From Acetobacterium sp. (GTDB lineage Bacteria; Bacillota; Clostridia; Eubacteriales; Eubacteriaceae): DNA of 57,227 bases. The stretch is from NCBI GenBank assembly GCA_028692885.1, contig JAQUWM010000010.1:1-57227 (forward strand), written 5' to 3'. Made by a program: the position numbers and the translations under genes. Below are positions 8,144 through 16,587 of the stretch, piece after piece (position 1 is the first letter of the stretch; each line of letters opens with the position of its first letter). The notes beneath the pieces are model-generated. The model searched no databases. It worked only from the letters and a program-made list of their open reading frames with translations, and was not told the origin of the DNA.

Positions 8144-10282
8144 ATGAAACTCAAACATAAAACAATTATAATTGGTCTTTGCAGTGCGGTGGTGCTTTTG
8201 GCAATCACCTATGGGATTTTTTATTGGGTCTTTTACGGCTATGTTGACACTGCAGAGAGAAACCAGATTGACCGAGATTTTGAAATGGTTAAGACGATTA
8301 TGGAAAATGAAAAAGAAAATCTCAATAGCATTTTAAAAGATTGGGCCTATTGGGATGATACCTATAATTTTATCAATGACCGTAATCCGACTTACGTGAC
8401 AGTGAATCTTACTGAGGAAACGCTGGAAAACCTGAGTTTGAATATGATGCTCTTTGTCAATCAAACCGGTGCGTTAGTGGGTTTCGTAGATTTTGGCCTG
8501 ACGGATGAACAATCTGCAGCACTAGCAGAAAAGATTAGCCAGAATAACTTTTACACCGGGCTTCTGACTAATGATGAGGATGTTCAAACAAATCTGATGA
8601 TTCTCGATGGACAGCCCTATCTGGTTGTTTTTGGACGGGTTAACACCTCCAGTGGTAATGCGGTCAGCAATGGTAGCATGGTGATGGTAAAAACCGTTGA
8701 TGACGAAATGACGGCTTATATTGAAGATTTAACCGGAGTCAATGTAGAATTCAGAGAAGCAGAGTCAATGGTTGTTAGTTCGGAAAATCAAATTCTGAAA
8801 AGAGAATTTGATGGTAAACCCTATCTCACAACCAGCCGGCTTGAGTTGGATGGCTATGGCGAAAAAACCATTCTGATGACGATTTTCCGGGTTGAAGAAA
8901 ACTATAGCTTTGTAAAGAACCAGTTCAATCTGTTTATGGCCAGTTTTATTATCCTGCTGCTGCTGATTCTCAGTGTTGATTATTTTTTAGTAAACCGTTA
9001 TTTTCTAAAGAGAATTGAAAAACTGATCCTCTTTACCAAAGAAGTAGGATTAAAACGGGATACCACCCTATCGATCGAAATGGATGGACGGGATGAGCTT
9101 AAAACGCTGGCGGTTTCAACTAATCAGATGCTTCGGGAAATTAACCAGGCCAATCAAAATTTAAAATCCAATATTACGAAAAGGAAAATCAACGAGGCCG
9201 AAATTCTATTTTTGAGTTATTCGGATCCGTTGACCCAGCTTAAAAATCGCGATTACATGAAAATGCAGTTTGAACTCCTCGGTCAACAGCAAGGTGTCGA
9301 TTATTTTATTATTATGTGTGATGTCAATGGACTTAAGCTGACCAACGATGCCTTTGGCCATCAGGAAGGGGATCAAATGCTGATTGCCGTGAGCAATGTA
9401 CTGAGGCAGATGTGTCGTCCCACGGCAATTATTTCAAGATGGCCCGGAGATGAATTTGTTATTTTACTTAAAGAGGTTAAACAGGAGGAAGTTTGTCAGC
9501 TCATCCGGAACATTACCAATGAAATTGATAAAATTCGGGATTTCCATTTAAATGTCAGCTTAGCGATGGGCTATGCGGAAAGTAGTGAAGAACTTAAAAG
9601 TCCGGAAGATGTGCTGAATCTGGCTGAAAATCGAATGTATCGTAATAAGCTGATGGAAAGCAGCAGTTCCCGAAATGCCACGATCCGGTCACTGGCCAGA
9701 ACCCTTCACGAAAAAAGCACGGAAACCGAAGCCCATACCATGCGGATTGCTCAATTGAGCAAAGCTTTGGGCAATCGTCTCGATCTTCGCAAAGATCAGC
9801 TCGATGAATTGGAGCTGTTATCGCTGCTCCATGATATTGGTAAAATCGGGATATCAGAATATATTCTCGACAAACCGGCTAAGCTTAATAATGAAGAATG
9901 GGCAATTATCAAAACCCATCCGGAGATTGGCTACCGGATTGCCAAGTCAACCCCGGCGCTGGAGCATATCGCTGAAGATATCTTGGCGCACCATGAAAAG
10001 TACGACGGAAGTGGCTATCCCAATCGGCTGAAAGGCGATGATATTCCCTATCTGGGTCGAATCATCAACGTGGTCGATTCCTTTGATGTGATGACCCATA
10101 GCAGAAGTTATAAAAAAGCCAGCGATTTGTCCTATGCCATCGGTGAATTGAAAGCCTGTTCGGGCACTCAATTTGATCCCGAAATCGTCCGGGTCTTTCT
10201 CAAAATGATTGAAGAAGAAGGCTTGCCGGTGGAACTGGAAATTTCAGTATTAACGGATAATCAAGAAAAACATGAATTATAA
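8144..10282 (+). CDS. membrane sensor with CHASE4-like, HAMP-like, GGDEF and HD-GYP domains
   Basis: A 712-residue cyclic di-GMP signalling protein. A transmembrane helix at about 7-28 and another at 258-281 flank an extracytoplasmic CHASE4-type sensor domain (with DWAYWDDTY). A HAMP-like linker leads to a GGDEF domain whose motif is P434-GDEF instead of GGDEF, so cyclase activity is doubtful. The C-terminal HD-GYP phosphodiesterase domain keeps the HD pair (H563, D564), HH at 616-617 and GYP at 624-626, so c-di-GMP hydrolysis is likely. It has its own strong promoter and no obvious partner gene; the peroxiredoxin starts 21 bp after its stop and may be co-transcribed. The sensed signal is unknown. 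Confidence 0.93.
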   Translation: MKLKHKTIIIGLCSAVVLLAITYGIFYWVFYGYVDTAERNQIDRDFEMVKTIMENEKENLNSILKDWAYWDDTYNFINDRNPTYVTVNLTEETLENLSLNMMLFVNQTGALVGFVDFGLTDEQSAALAEKISQNNFYTGLLTNDEDVQTNLMILDGQPYLVVFGRVNTSSGNAVSNGSMVMVKTVDDEMTAYIEDLTGVNVEFREAESMVVSSENQILKREFDGKPYLTTSRLELDGYGEKTILMTIFRVEENYSFVKNQFNLFMASFIILLLLILSVDYFLVNRYFLKRIEKLILFTKEVGLKRDTTLSIEMDGRDELKTLAVSTNQMLREINQANQNLKSNITKRKINEAEILFLSYSDPLTQLKNRDYMKMQFELLGQQQGVDYFIIMCDVNGLKLTNDAFGHQEGDQMLIAVSNVLRQMCRPTAIISRWPGDEFVILLKEVKQEEVCQLIRNITNEIDKIRDFHLNVSLAMGYAESSEELKSPEDVLNLAENRMYRNKLMESSSSRNATIRSLARTLHEKSTETEAHTMRIAQLSKALGNRLDLRKDQLDELELLSLLHDIGKIGISEYILDKPAKLNNEEWAIIKTHPEIGYRIAKSTPALEHIAEDILAHHEKYDGSGYPNRLKGDDIPYLGRIINVVDSFDVMTHSRSYKKASDLSYAIGELKACSGTQFDPEIVRVFLKMIEEEGLPVELEISVLTDNQEKHEL

Positions 10283-10303
10283 TAAAAAAAGGAGGAATAA
10301 GTT

Positions 10304-10762
10304 ATGACAGAGATGATTCAATTAGGGGCAATGGCTCCAGATTTTACATTGTCGGATCAAAACGGTGAGATTGTCACCCTGAGTCAGTTTAAAGGAAAAA
10401 AGGTGTTGCTATCCTGGCATCCCCTGGCCTGGACATCGGTGTGTACCGACCAGATGCGATCCCTCGATCGGAATGCGGATCGCTTTGCCCAAAAAAATAC
10501 CGTGGTATTGGGTCTCAGTGTTGATCCCCAGCCCAGTAAATCGGTGTGGGCTCGGGCCTTGTCTTTGAAACAGGTTATAATTTTGTCGGACTTTGTGCCG
10601 CTGGGTGAGGTGGCCAGAGCCTATGGGATCTTCAGTCCCGAACATGGAGCCTCAAAAAGAGTCAATATTCTGATCGACGAAGCGGGGATGGTAATCTGGG
10701 TCAAGAAATACGAAATTAGCACCCTGCCGGATGTCGAAGAAGTGCTGGAAAAAATAAAATAG
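10304..10762 (+). CDS. peroxiredoxin (AhpC/TSA family), single cysteine
   Basis: A 152-residue thiol peroxidase that would reduce peroxides in the cytosol. The active-site segment is HPLAWTSVCTDQM with the peroxidatic cysteine at C47. PrxQ/Bcp proteins often carry a second cysteine five residues later; here that position is not cysteine and no other cysteine exists in the protein, so it would be a 1-Cys enzyme needing an external reductant. The start follows a strong AAAGGAGGAATAAGTT site. It closely follows the GGDEF/HD-GYP gene and ends before a terminator. Confidence 0.92.
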   Translation: MTEMIQLGAMAPDFTLSDQNGEIVTLSQFKGKKVLLSWHPLAWTSVCTDQMRSLDRNADRFAQKNTVVLGLSVDPQPSKSVWARALSLKQVIILSDFVPLGEVARAYGIFSPEHGASKRVNILIDEAGMVIWVKKYEISTLPDVEEVLEKIK

Positions 10763-10838
10763 GGCGGAAATCGTTGATCCAGAGTTGGCGCAATATGCCG
10801 GTTCGAGCAACTGTTTTTAAAATTTATTGACAGTTTCA

Positions 10839-10864
10839 ATGCCCTGGGTGACCAGGGTATTTTT
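10839..10864 (+). terminator. terminator after the peroxiredoxin gene
   Basis: ATGCCCTGG pairs with CCAGGGTAT around a GTGA loop, followed by a T run. It separates the peroxiredoxin from the isoprenoid cluster. Confidence 0.8.
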
Positions 10865-10917
10865 GAATCGTTTGGAGTATAAAAACGAACATATCTGAAA
10901 TGAAGGGGTAAAAAAGC

Positions 10918-12417
10918 ATGGGCAAAAAGAAAATCATCGTCATCGGGGCAGGCGTTAGCGGTCTGGCCAGTGCAGTGCGGTTATTGAATGAAGGGTTCGA
11001 GGTTGAACTTTATGAGAAAAATAGTCAGGTCGGAGGACGCATGGGTGTCATCAACGGAAACGGCTTTACTTTTGATCTGGGCCCTACGATTCTGATGATG
11101 CCCCAGATTTATGAAGAGGTTTTTAGCAATTGCGGCCGAAACCCGGCAGATTATCTCCAGATGGAGCGGCTCGATCCGATCTATAAGGTGTATTTTGGCG
11201 ATGGTACCACCCATGAGGCGTCGTCTGAGCTGAGCAGTCTGATTAATACTCTGGAATCGGTCAGTGAAACAGAAACCCAGGGTTATCTGGCCTATCTGGC
11301 TGATGTTTATAAACGGTATCTGGTGGCCAAGGAACACTTTATTGATCGTTCATTCAGAAAGGCCACCGATTTTTATAATCCTAAAACTTTGCTGGCGGGG
11401 CTGCGGCTACGAACCTTTGACAACGCCTTTGATTCGGTGGGCAAGTTTGTCAAGGATCAAAAGCTCAAGGAACTGCTGAGTTTTCAAACTCTTTATATTG
11501 GTATCTCGCCCTTTAATGGGCCCTCGATCTATACCATTATTCCGATGATCGAGCTGACCTATGGGGTCTGGTTTTTAAAGGGCGGCATGCGAGCGATGGC
11601 CCTGGCGATGGAAAAACTGTTTCTGGAAATGGGCGGCAAACTGTTTCTTGATGCCGCGGTGGAGCGCATTAATTTTGACGGAAAAGTGGCCCGTAGCGTC
11701 ACGGTCGATGGCGTAGCGAAAAGTGGCGATGGTGTGGTGTGTTCAGCGGATTTTCCCTATGCCATGAAAGCCCTTTTGCCGGATGATTTTAAACATAAAA
11801 AATATCAGCCGGCCAAGGTGGATGATCTGGATTATTCCTGTTCGGCCTATATGCTCTACCTGGGTCTCGATAAACGCGATTTTCCCGGTCTGAATGTTCA
11901 CAATCTGGTTTTTTCAAAGGATTTCAGAGGAAATCTGGAAGATATTTTTGCTGGCCGTTTTCCGGCGGATCCGTCCATTTATGTTTATGCTCCGGCGTTA
12001 CTGGATGAAGATCTGGCACCGACTGATCAATTGGGGCTTTACGTTCTGGTGCCAGTGCCAAACCTGAAGGATGGCCCGCTGAATTGGGAAGATCAGGCCG
12101 CAGTTGCGGGCTACCGCCGACAAGCCTTGGAAAAGATCCGGCAGATCGTGCCGCTGGAAGATTTTGAACGGCACATTATTTTTGAAAAAACCTATACCCC
12201 CCTTGATTTCAAGGATGATTTCAATGCTCTGTTCGGAGCGACCTTTGGTTTGCGACCAACTTTGCTGCAGAGCAATTACTGGCGACCCCAGCCCAAGGCC
12301 ATGGGTTATGAAAATTTGTATTTTGCCGGATCCAGTGCTCATCCCGGAGCAGGGGTGCCAATTGTCCTGACGTCGGCAAAAATTACAGTGGCGGAAATAT
12401 TGAGGGATTTCAAATGA
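10918..12417 (+). CDS. crtI: CrtI/CrtN-type phytoene (or diapophytoene) desaturase
   Basis: A 499-residue FAD-dependent desaturase that introduces double bonds into phytoene or its C30 analogue without needing oxygen as substrate. The N-terminal dinucleotide-binding fold is textbook (VIGAGVSGLASAVRLL, then ELYEKNSQVGGRMG), followed by FDLGPTILMMP. The C-terminal CrtI signature is LYFAGSSAHPGAGVPIV. Length matches the family (490-510). It is the first gene of a four-gene run and overlaps the next by 4 bp (ATGA), indicating translational coupling. Whether it acts on C40 or C30 chains, or is a related isomerase, cannot be told from sequence alone. Confidence 0.9.
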   Translation: MGKKKIIVIGAGVSGLASAVRLLNEGFEVELYEKNSQVGGRMGVINGNGFTFDLGPTILMMPQIYEEVFSNCGRNPADYLQMERLDPIYKVYFGDGTTHEASSELSSLINTLESVSETETQGYLAYLADVYKRYLVAKEHFIDRSFRKATDFYNPKTLLAGLRLRTFDNAFDSVGKFVKDQKLKELLSFQTLYIGISPFNGPSIYTIIPMIELTYGVWFLKGGMRAMALAMEKLFLEMGGKLFLDAAVERINFDGKVARSVTVDGVAKSGDGVVCSADFPYAMKALLPDDFKHKKYQPAKVDDLDYSCSAYMLYLGLDKRDFPGLNVHNLVFSKDFRGNLEDIFAGRFPADPSIYVYAPALLDEDLAPTDQLGLYVLVPVPNLKDGPLNWEDQAAVAGYRRQALEKIRQIVPLEDFERHIIFEKTYTPLDFKDDFNALFGATFGLRPTLLQSNYWRPQPKAMGYENLYFAGSSAHPGAGVPIVLTSAKITVAEILRDFK

Positions 12418-13280
12418 TCGATCAAGCGATTGAAAAAGATTTGGACTGGTGTGAAGCGTTGACTAAAAAGAATTCCAGCAGTTTTTACCGGGCTTTTAAA
12501 AAATTGCCTCCAAAGCGAGCAAAGGCCGTGTTTGCCATTTATGCCTTTTGTCGGATTGCCGATGATGCCATTGATGTCGATAATAACCCCGAGATGGTTA
12601 AAGATATGACTGTTAAACTGGCGGCTTTCGAGGCCGGAGCAACCCCGGATGAAGCGATGTGGCGGGCGCTGCGATGGGCATTTGACACATTTCCTCTAAG
12701 AATTCGGCCGTTTCAGGAAATGCTGATCGGTCAGCTTCAGGATGTTGATTTTAAACAGCCGGAAAGCTTTGACCATTTATTGGACTATTGCTATCTGGTG
12801 GCCGGAACGGTAGGTTTGATGCTTTGTCCGCTGCTAGCAAAACCAGTGACCAGTGAAACTGAAGAATTGTCAGTGGAATTGGGCATTGCCATGCAGCTCA
12901 CCAATATTTTGCGGGATGTGGGCACGGATTACCGGCTTAATCGCATCTACCTGCCGGAGGATTTAATGATCGCGCTGGGGGTCAGTCCGGAGGAGCTGGC
13001 GGGACCGGAGCCGACCCCGGAACTGATCAGGCTGTGGGAGTACCTTGCGAGAGAAGCCGAAAGCCGCTATAATAAAATTGCAGCAAATCTGGATGTGTTT
13101 GATAAAAGCGCCCGATTGCCGGTGTTATTATCCCTGCTTTATTATAGTAAGATAATAAAACGTTGTCGGAAAGCCCGGTATCGGTTGTTGGATCGACGGA
13201 TTTATGTCCCTAAATGGGAAAAGCTGATGCTCTTTATTACGGCGAATAGACAGCTGTTATTGGCATCATTTTGGCGATAA
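12414..13280 (+). CDS. crtB: phytoene/squalene synthase family protein (CrtB/CrtM type)
   Basis: A 288-residue head-to-head prenyl synthase. Both Asp-rich substrate/Mg sites are present: DDAID in RIADDAIDVD at about residue 45 and DVGTD in NILRDVGTDYRLNRIY near 162-172. These condense two prenyl diphosphates (GGPP to phytoene, or FPP to dehydrosqualene or squalene). It overlaps the desaturase by 4 bp, the classic pairing of synthase and desaturase for carotenoid formation. Chain length is not decidable here. Confidence 0.9.
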   Translation: MIDQAIEKDLDWCEALTKKNSSSFYRAFKKLPPKRAKAVFAIYAFCRIADDAIDVDNNPEMVKDMTVKLAAFEAGATPDEAMWRALRWAFDTFPLRIRPFQEMLIGQLQDVDFKQPESFDHLLDYCYLVAGTVGLMLCPLLAKPVTSETEELSVELGIAMQLTNILRDVGTDYRLNRIYLPEDLMIALGVSPEELAGPEPTPELIRLWEYLAREAESRYNKIAANLDVFDKSARLPVLLSLLYYSKIIKRCRKARYRLLDRRIYVPKWEKLMLFITANRQLLLASFWR

Positions 13281-13303
13281 GCGGCGGAGAATGGAGGCAT
13301 CTG

Positions 13304-14158
13304 ATGGGAAATTTAATCGACTATAGTGTGGCTGCTCAAACCGGATCAATTCTGGAACATGTGATATTCATTTGCTTGTCGTTGTTGGGGGCAACGTTTG
13401 CCTACCGTCGAAAATCATTAACCTTTTCGGCCGCCTTGGGAGCTTTTTTTTTAGGAGCAGCCTTGTATCTGGCTGGCGGGCCGTTATTCTTTATTTTACT
13501 GATGGTCTTCTTTTTAAGCTCGACCTTTTTGTCCTATTTCAAAACCGGTATTAAAGATTCCGTTGAGGCCAGAATTCATGCCAAGTCGGGACCCCGGGAT
13601 ATCGTCCAGGTTGGCGCCAATGGCGGCGCCGCGCTGATTATGGCAGTGCCTTTTGCCATATCTCAGAATCCGGCCTATCTGATGGCGGTGGCGGCATCAT
13701 TTGCGGCTTGTAATGCCGATACCTGGGCTTCAGAAATCGGGATTCTCAGCCGCAAGGCCCCGGTTTCGCTGATCACCTTTAAACCCGTTAGTCGCGGGCT
13801 TTCCGGCGGTGTTAGTCCATTGGGCCTAATGGCATCGCTGGGCGGTGCGGTGGTGGTGGCATTGACCTATGGTCTTTATCAGTTAGTCGCCGGAAACAGC
13901 GGCGTGCTGTTATGGATGCAAGTCGGTATTATTACTTTAGGCGGGGTGTTGGGGTCAATCCTGGACAGTTTAATGGGCGCTGCCATCCAGGCCAAGTATA
14001 TCAGCCACGAAACCGGTGAGCTAACAGAAAAACCCGATCATAACAACAAACCAAACCAGTTATATAGCGGGATAACCTTTGTTAACAATGACTTTGTTAA
14101 TTTTGTCAGTTCGTTGTTAGCAGCCGCAGTAGTTCTAATTTTTGTTCAGCTCCAATAA
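13304..14158 (+). CDS. DUF92 (TIGR00297) membrane protein, VTE6-like
   Basis: A 284-residue polytopic membrane protein of the DUF92 family. Family features are the AACNADTWASEIG segment, KPVSRGLSGGVSPLG and the C-terminal GSILDSLMGAAIQAKY. The plant homologue VTE6 is a phytyl-phosphate kinase in the tocopherol pathway; bacterial and archaeal members are uncharacterised but thought to act on polyprenyl phosphates. The ATG at 13304 is chosen because GGAGG lies just upstream; a TTG at 13271 in the same frame overlaps crtB and has no good site. Its place between prenyl synthase and tocopherol-cyclase-like genes is suggestive. Confidence 0.85.
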   Translation: MGNLIDYSVAAQTGSILEHVIFICLSLLGATFAYRRKSLTFSAALGAFFLGAALYLAGGPLFFILLMVFFLSSTFLSYFKTGIKDSVEARIHAKSGPRDIVQVGANGGAALIMAVPFAISQNPAYLMAVAASFAACNADTWASEIGILSRKAPVSLITFKPVSRGLSGGVSPLGLMASLGGAVVVALTYGLYQLVAGNSGVLLWMQVGIITLGGVLGSILDSLMGAAIQAKYISHETGELTEKPDHNNKPNQLYSGITFVNNDFVNFVSSLLAAAVVLIFVQLQ

Positions 14159-14216
14159 GACAATGAAATTTTGCTAGAGAACCACTAGTTTTCACGACAT
14201 GAAAGGAAAAGGATCG

Positions 14217-15161
14217 ATGATCAAACAGGCCTTTTTTAAGGGAAAAAACAAAAAGAGACGGTATTTTGAAGGCTGGTATTTTAAATGCATCAGTGCCGAT
14301 CGAAAACATGTCATTGCTATTATTCCAGGAATGGCCATTGATCCCCAGGGGGAAAGGCATGCCTTTATCCAGGTGATTGACGCAGTGTCCGGAAAAACCT
14401 GGTATCATCACTTTGCTTATACTGCGTTTAGAGCTTTTTCGGATCGTTTTGATGTCGAAATTGAAAATAATGCTTTTAATGGCGAGGGTCTGTCTTTGAA
14501 TATTAATAGCGGCGAAGGTTGTCTTAGTGGGCGACTGACCTTTCATAACAGCCATCCCTTTCCATCGGGAAGAAAGAGTCCCGGGATTATGGGACCTTTT
14601 GATTGGCTTCCCTTCATGGAATGCTACCATGCTATTATTCACTTATACCATGAAATAAAAGGTGAAATCGAACTCGATGGAGAGCTTCTGGATTTCAACG
14701 GCGGTGTGGGTTATATCGAAAAAGACTATGGGCGCTCTTTTCCCAAAACTTATCTCTGGCTTCAAGCCAGTCATTTTGAAGGAAAAAATGCTTCATTTGT
14801 CTTTTCCAGAGCACGGATTCCTTTTTTAGGTTGGGAATTTCCGGGCTTTTTTGCCTATTTCACTGATTTTGAAACCATTACGGTACGATTTGCCAGCTAT
14901 AACTTTTCCCAGCTGGTGGAATGGGAAGTGGATAAGGAAAAAGGCACCTGTTTGGGGAAAATCGAAGGTCCTGACGGAATTCTATCCTTTAAAGCGAGGA
15001 TGGTAGGCGGCGGACGACTTCGGGCTCCGGTCGACGGATTGATGGATCGAGAGATTATCGAGAGCATTACAGCTGATGTATCGGTTCGATTGACAGATAA
15101 ACAGGGTAAGCTTTTGTTTGACAGCAACAGCAGTGAGGCCGGCATGGAAATATGTTTGTAA
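14217..15161 (+). CDS. tocopherol cyclase-like protein (PF14249 type)
   Basis: A 314-residue protein resembling the tocopherol cyclase/VTE1 family. The N-terminal signature RRYFEGWYFKCI is characteristic, as are GGVGYIEKDYGRSFPKTYLWLQ and the many aromatic residues of the beta-barrel. In plants and cyanobacteria the enzyme closes the chromanol ring of tocopherols. Homologues in Clostridia are uncharacterised and some are simply annotated as hypothetical. ATG at 14217 follows AAAGGAAAAGGA; an earlier ATG at 14199 has no site. The gene ends the four-gene isoprenoid cluster. Family match is good; substrate is unknown. Confidence 0.8.
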   Translation: MIKQAFFKGKNKKRRYFEGWYFKCISADRKHVIAIIPGMAIDPQGERHAFIQVIDAVSGKTWYHHFAYTAFRAFSDRFDVEIENNAFNGEGLSLNINSGEGCLSGRLTFHNSHPFPSGRKSPGIMGPFDWLPFMECYHAIIHLYHEIKGEIELDGELLDFNGGVGYIEKDYGRSFPKTYLWLQASHFEGKNASFVFSRARIPFLGWEFPGFFAYFTDFETITVRFASYNFSQLVEWEVDKEKGTCLGKIEGPDGILSFKARMVGGGRLRAPVDGLMDREIIESITADVSVRLTDKQGKLLFDSNSSEAGMEICL

Positions 15162-15368
15162 CGACTTGAAATAGATATGAAAATTCGGAACTATCGCTAT
15201 GGTTGAGCGGAAGGAAGATGGCGATGTGGAAATGGAGGCCTTTAATCCACAGGATATGTTGATAAGTCCGTAGATTGTGGATGAAATTTGCGTGTTTAGA
15301 TTCGGTTTAAGCATCAGCGCTGGATATTGTTTGCCTGCTTAACTCAGACTCAAATCATGAAAGTGCTA

Positions 15369-15397
15369 TTTACGAATTCGGACATCAATGGTATGAT
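15369..15397 (+). promoter_or_regulatory. candidate promoter reading toward the nucleotidase-Wadjet genes
   Basis: TTTACG (15369-15374) and TATGAT (15392-15397) are spaced by 17 nt. A strong hairpin follows at 15428, so part of the transcription might stop there. Confidence 0.4.
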
Positions 15398-15427
15398 AAA
15401 AAAAGAATAAATGGGTCAGACCATAAA

Positions 15428-15464
15428 TTAAGAGAACCTTTTTCTTCGAAAAAGGTTCTCTTAA
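15428..15464. repeat. perfect 17-bp inverted repeat with 3-nt loop
   Basis: The left arm TTAAGAGAACCTTTTTC and its exact reverse complement are separated by TTC. It could serve as the terminator of the isoprenoid cluster, although no clean T run follows it on either strand. Confidence 0.7.
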
Positions 15465-15665
15465 TATTAATAAAAAGAGGTGCAATTAGACAAAGGTGAA
15501 AGTACCCTGGTATACAATCTGTGGATAACTTTCGACGGATAACGGAGATGATGTGGACGAAACGGCGGACTTATCCACATAATACCGAAAAAACCGGCAG
15601 TATGTGGATAAGTCCTGTGGATAAACATTCAATAGTCTCAAAGATTCAAGATAATGGGGAAAAGT

Positions 15666-16583
15666 ATGCATAAATTTAAAAATTGTCTGGTCGTGGGAAT
15701 TTCCTCTCGGGCGCTCTTTGATCTCGAGGAAGAAAATCAAATCTTCGATGAAGAAGGCGTGGAAGCCTATACGAAATATCAGATTGAACATGAAAACGAC
15801 ATTTTAAAACCTGGCACCGGTTTTGCTCTGATCCGTACTTTGCTGAAGCTCAACGAAATGGGTTCGGCGGAGCGCAAGACCGAAATCATTGTCATGTCGC
15901 GAAATAATGCCGACAGCAGTCTGCGGATTTTTAACTCGATTAAGCATTACCATTTGGATATCACTCGGGCGGCGCTGGTCAGCGGCGCTCCGCTGTCACC
16001 CTATCTGGAGGCTTTTAACACCGATCTCTTTCTTTCTGCTAATGAAGAGGATGTTCAGGAGGCCATTAACGCCGGGGTGGCCGCCGGGATTATTTATACC
16101 CAGCACCTGGCCTATGATGAAGCCACCGAAATTGATCAGATCCGGATCGCCTTTGATGGTGATGCGGTGCTTTTCTCGGATGAGTCTGAACAAATTTACA
16201 AAAGTCAGGGTATTGAAGCTTTTCAAGCCAACGAAATCAAAAACGCCAAGAATCCCCTTCCAGAAGGTCCTTTTGCCAAGTTTCTCAAAACCCTGTCGGC
16301 GATTCAGAAGGAGTTTGATAAAAGTCAGGCGCCGATTCGCACGGCACTGGTCACCGCTAGAAATGCTCCGGCCCACGAGCGGGTGATAAGGACCCTGCGA
16401 GCCTGGGATGTGCGGATTGACGAAGCCTTTTTCCTGGGCGGGATGAGCAAGCAGGAGGTACTTAAAGCCTTCGGTGCCCATATCTATTTTGACGACCAGG
16501 CCATCCACACCGATGCGACGGCGGAGTTTGTGCCTTCGGCCCGGGTGCCTTATAAAAATAATGAAGAAAAAGAACAGGAATAA
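15666..16583 (+). CDS. cytosolic-type 5'-nucleotidase (PF06189)
   Basis: A 305-residue protein of the NT5C1/5'-nucleotidase PF06189 family, which dephosphorylates nucleoside monophosphates. Family hallmarks are VVGISSRALFDLEEENQIF at the N-terminus, LKPGTGFALIRTLLKLN, IVMSRNNADSS, RIAFDGDAVLFSDESE and ALVTARNAPAHERVIRTLR, with DEAFFLGGMSK near the end. ATG at 15666 is preferred (GGGGA upstream); ATG at 15654 in the same frame is possible. Only 4 bp separate its stop from jetA, so it is almost certainly expressed with the Wadjet genes. The upstream region holds the DnaA-box cluster. Confidence 0.9.
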   Translation: MHKFKNCLVVGISSRALFDLEEENQIFDEEGVEAYTKYQIEHENDILKPGTGFALIRTLLKLNEMGSAERKTEIIVMSRNNADSSLRIFNSIKHYHLDITRAALVSGAPLSPYLEAFNTDLFLSANEEDVQEAINAGVAAGIIYTQHLAYDEATEIDQIRIAFDGDAVLFSDESEQIYKSQGIEAFQANEIKNAKNPLPEGPFAKFLKTLSAIQKEFDKSQAPIRTALVTARNAPAHERVIRTLRAWDVRIDEAFFLGGMSKQEVLKAFGAHIYFDDQAIHTDATAEFVPSARVPYKNNEEKEQE

Positions 16584-16587
16584 TACA

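Larger units (their letters stand above)
15243..15624. promoter_or_regulatory. cluster of DnaA boxes in the 500-bp gap before the nucleotidase-Wadjet operon
   Basis: The 9-mer TTATCCACA (consensus DnaA box), in one orientation or the other, occurs perfectly four times within 105 bp: minus strand at 15520-15528, plus at 15571-15579, minus at 15603-15611 and minus at 15616-15624. Two one-mismatch copies lie upstream (15243-15251 and 15276-15284). The gap (15162-15665) also holds a candidate promoter and a perfect hairpin, but no convincing gene. It could be a DnaA-titrating or DnaA-regulated site; no AT-rich unwinding element or replication gene is nearby. Confidence 0.75.

Noticed and set aside
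10827-10832. Perfect TTGACA as a promoter for the isoprenoid cluster
   Set aside because: No -10 box lies at 16-18 nt; that distance falls inside the terminator hairpin, and the next TATAAA is over 40 nt away.
15199-15346. Short frame with ATG at 15199, an in-frame TAG at 15271 and a TAA near 15344
   Set aside because: It looked like a second TAG-interrupted gene, but it is only about 48 codons, has no ribosome binding site or recognisable domain, and overlaps the DnaA-box region.
15243-15624. Chromosomal origin of replication
   Set aside because: DnaA boxes are present, but there is no dnaA, dnaN or other replication gene and no clear AT-rich unwinding element nearby.
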